Below, one piece after another: positions 32,242-32,431 of a stretch of DNA of 32,431 nucleotides. Position numbers and translations under genes: made by a program. This stretch comes from Neptuniibacter caesariensis (lineage in GTDB: Bacteria; Pseudomonadota; Gammaproteobacteria; Pseudomonadales; Balneatricaceae). Position 1 is the stretch's first letter, and each line of letters begins with the position of its first letter. The notes beneath the pieces were generated by a model, which saw only the letters and a program-made list of their open reading frames with translations, searched no databases and was not told where the DNA came from. The DNA lies in the NCBI RefSeq assembly GCF_000153345.1, contig NZ_CH724126.1, positions 853,600-886,030 of the forward strand, given 5' to 3'.

Positions 32242-32431
32242 ATGAAAAAGCTCATGATGTTAGTGATGGCCAGCAGTATTATCTGGGGGGCTTCTCTCCC
32301 GGTTCAAGCTGCACCAGGACCCCATAAAAATCATCGATACCACGCGCCAGTAAAGCACTTGCCGCTAGGGGCAGTGGCAGTGGTGCTGAATGGCATCAAC
32401 TACTGGTTATCCGATGGGATCTACTATCGAA
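32242..32431 (+). CDS. Secreted DUF6515-like protein, truncated by the window end
   Basis: The first 63 codons are visible. AAGGAG lies 6 nt before the ATG. A signal peptide (MKKLMMLVMASSIIWGASLPVQA, then APGPHK) predicts export. The mature start RYHAPVKHLPLGAVAVVLNG followed by INYWLSDGIYYR resembles DUF6515-type envelope proteins, in which a YYY..G.YY pattern is common. It lies directly after the CpxR-like box and regulator gene, so it is a likely target. The gene continues beyond 32431. Confidence 0.75.
   Translation, partial: MKKLMMLVMASSIIWGASLPVQAAPGPHKNHRYHAPVKHLPLGAVAVVLNGINYWLSDGIYYR

Overview
The window looks like chromosome from a gammaproteobacterium, most likely an Oceanospirillales/Oceanospirillaceae-type marine bacterium. 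The evidence is the gene content: the Pseudomonas-type long DapD with a dapC-arsC-like-dapD-dapE cluster, RlmA/RlmG/RlmJ-type rRNA methyltransferases, SlyD, QmcA/NfeD, Slp, a DUF2959 lipoprotein, and Anr/FNR-like and CpxR-like DNA sites. GC content appears to be in the mid-40s by eye and was not calculated. Apart from the left-end repeats, I see no phage, insertion sequence, CRISPR or integrase.

Layout, left to right. 1-76 is a complete tRNA-Lys(UUU). It is followed by a 178-bp-period repeat that duplicates exactly the last 19 nt of the tRNA, an arrangement closely resembling the repeats behind E. coli tyrT. Next come three 95-bp REP-like units, each with a terminator-like hairpin. 773-1708 is a GAF-GGDEF diguanylate cyclase, convergent with greB. 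2798-8155 is a seven-gene leftward block: dapC, an ArsC/Spx-fold gene, dapD, dapE, rlmA and two small genes. It carries three enzymes of the succinylase branch of lysine/diaminopimelate synthesis. 8358-8717 is a PilZ protein. 8710-13195 is a leftward RND efflux pair (membrane fusion protein and permease). 13339-15860 is a rightward hydrolase, glycerate-kinase-like and DUF2959 lipoprotein operon. 16666-19662 carries a ketosamine-kinase-like gene, then pdxH, an esterase and slyD, then a Pmp3-like membrane peptide with a terminator. 19725-21426 is AT-rich and holds four very small genes, a perfect inverted repeat and an FNR-like box. 21498-23315 carries rlmG and yceI. 23575-23919 has a ribbon-helix-helix-like gene and a 38-residue polylysine-rich peptide. 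24075-25966 carries qmcA, nfeD and a YgjP-like protease. 26054-28677 encodes a c-type-heme GGDEF-EAL protein behind a 15-codon leader ORF. 28741-31322 has Slp, DUF2726, YbaK-like and RlmJ-like genes. 31426 to the end has a CpxR-like regulator without a phosphorylatable aspartate and a truncated secreted DUF6515-like gene.

The most interesting points are as follows. (1) A tyrT/rtT-like 178-bp repeat follows tRNA-Lys. (2) An OmpR/CpxR-family regulator has a dead receiver, and three helically phased TTTAC half-sites, including a perfect CpxR-type box, stand between it and the next envelope gene. (3) A predicted heme-c, redox-type c-di-GMP enzyme has an Anr/FNR-like site and a GTGA-coupled leader peptide. 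(4) Several unlisted small proteins have good ribosome binding sites. Three c-di-GMP components (GGDEF, PilZ, GGDEF-EAL) lie within about 28 kb but are not in one operon.
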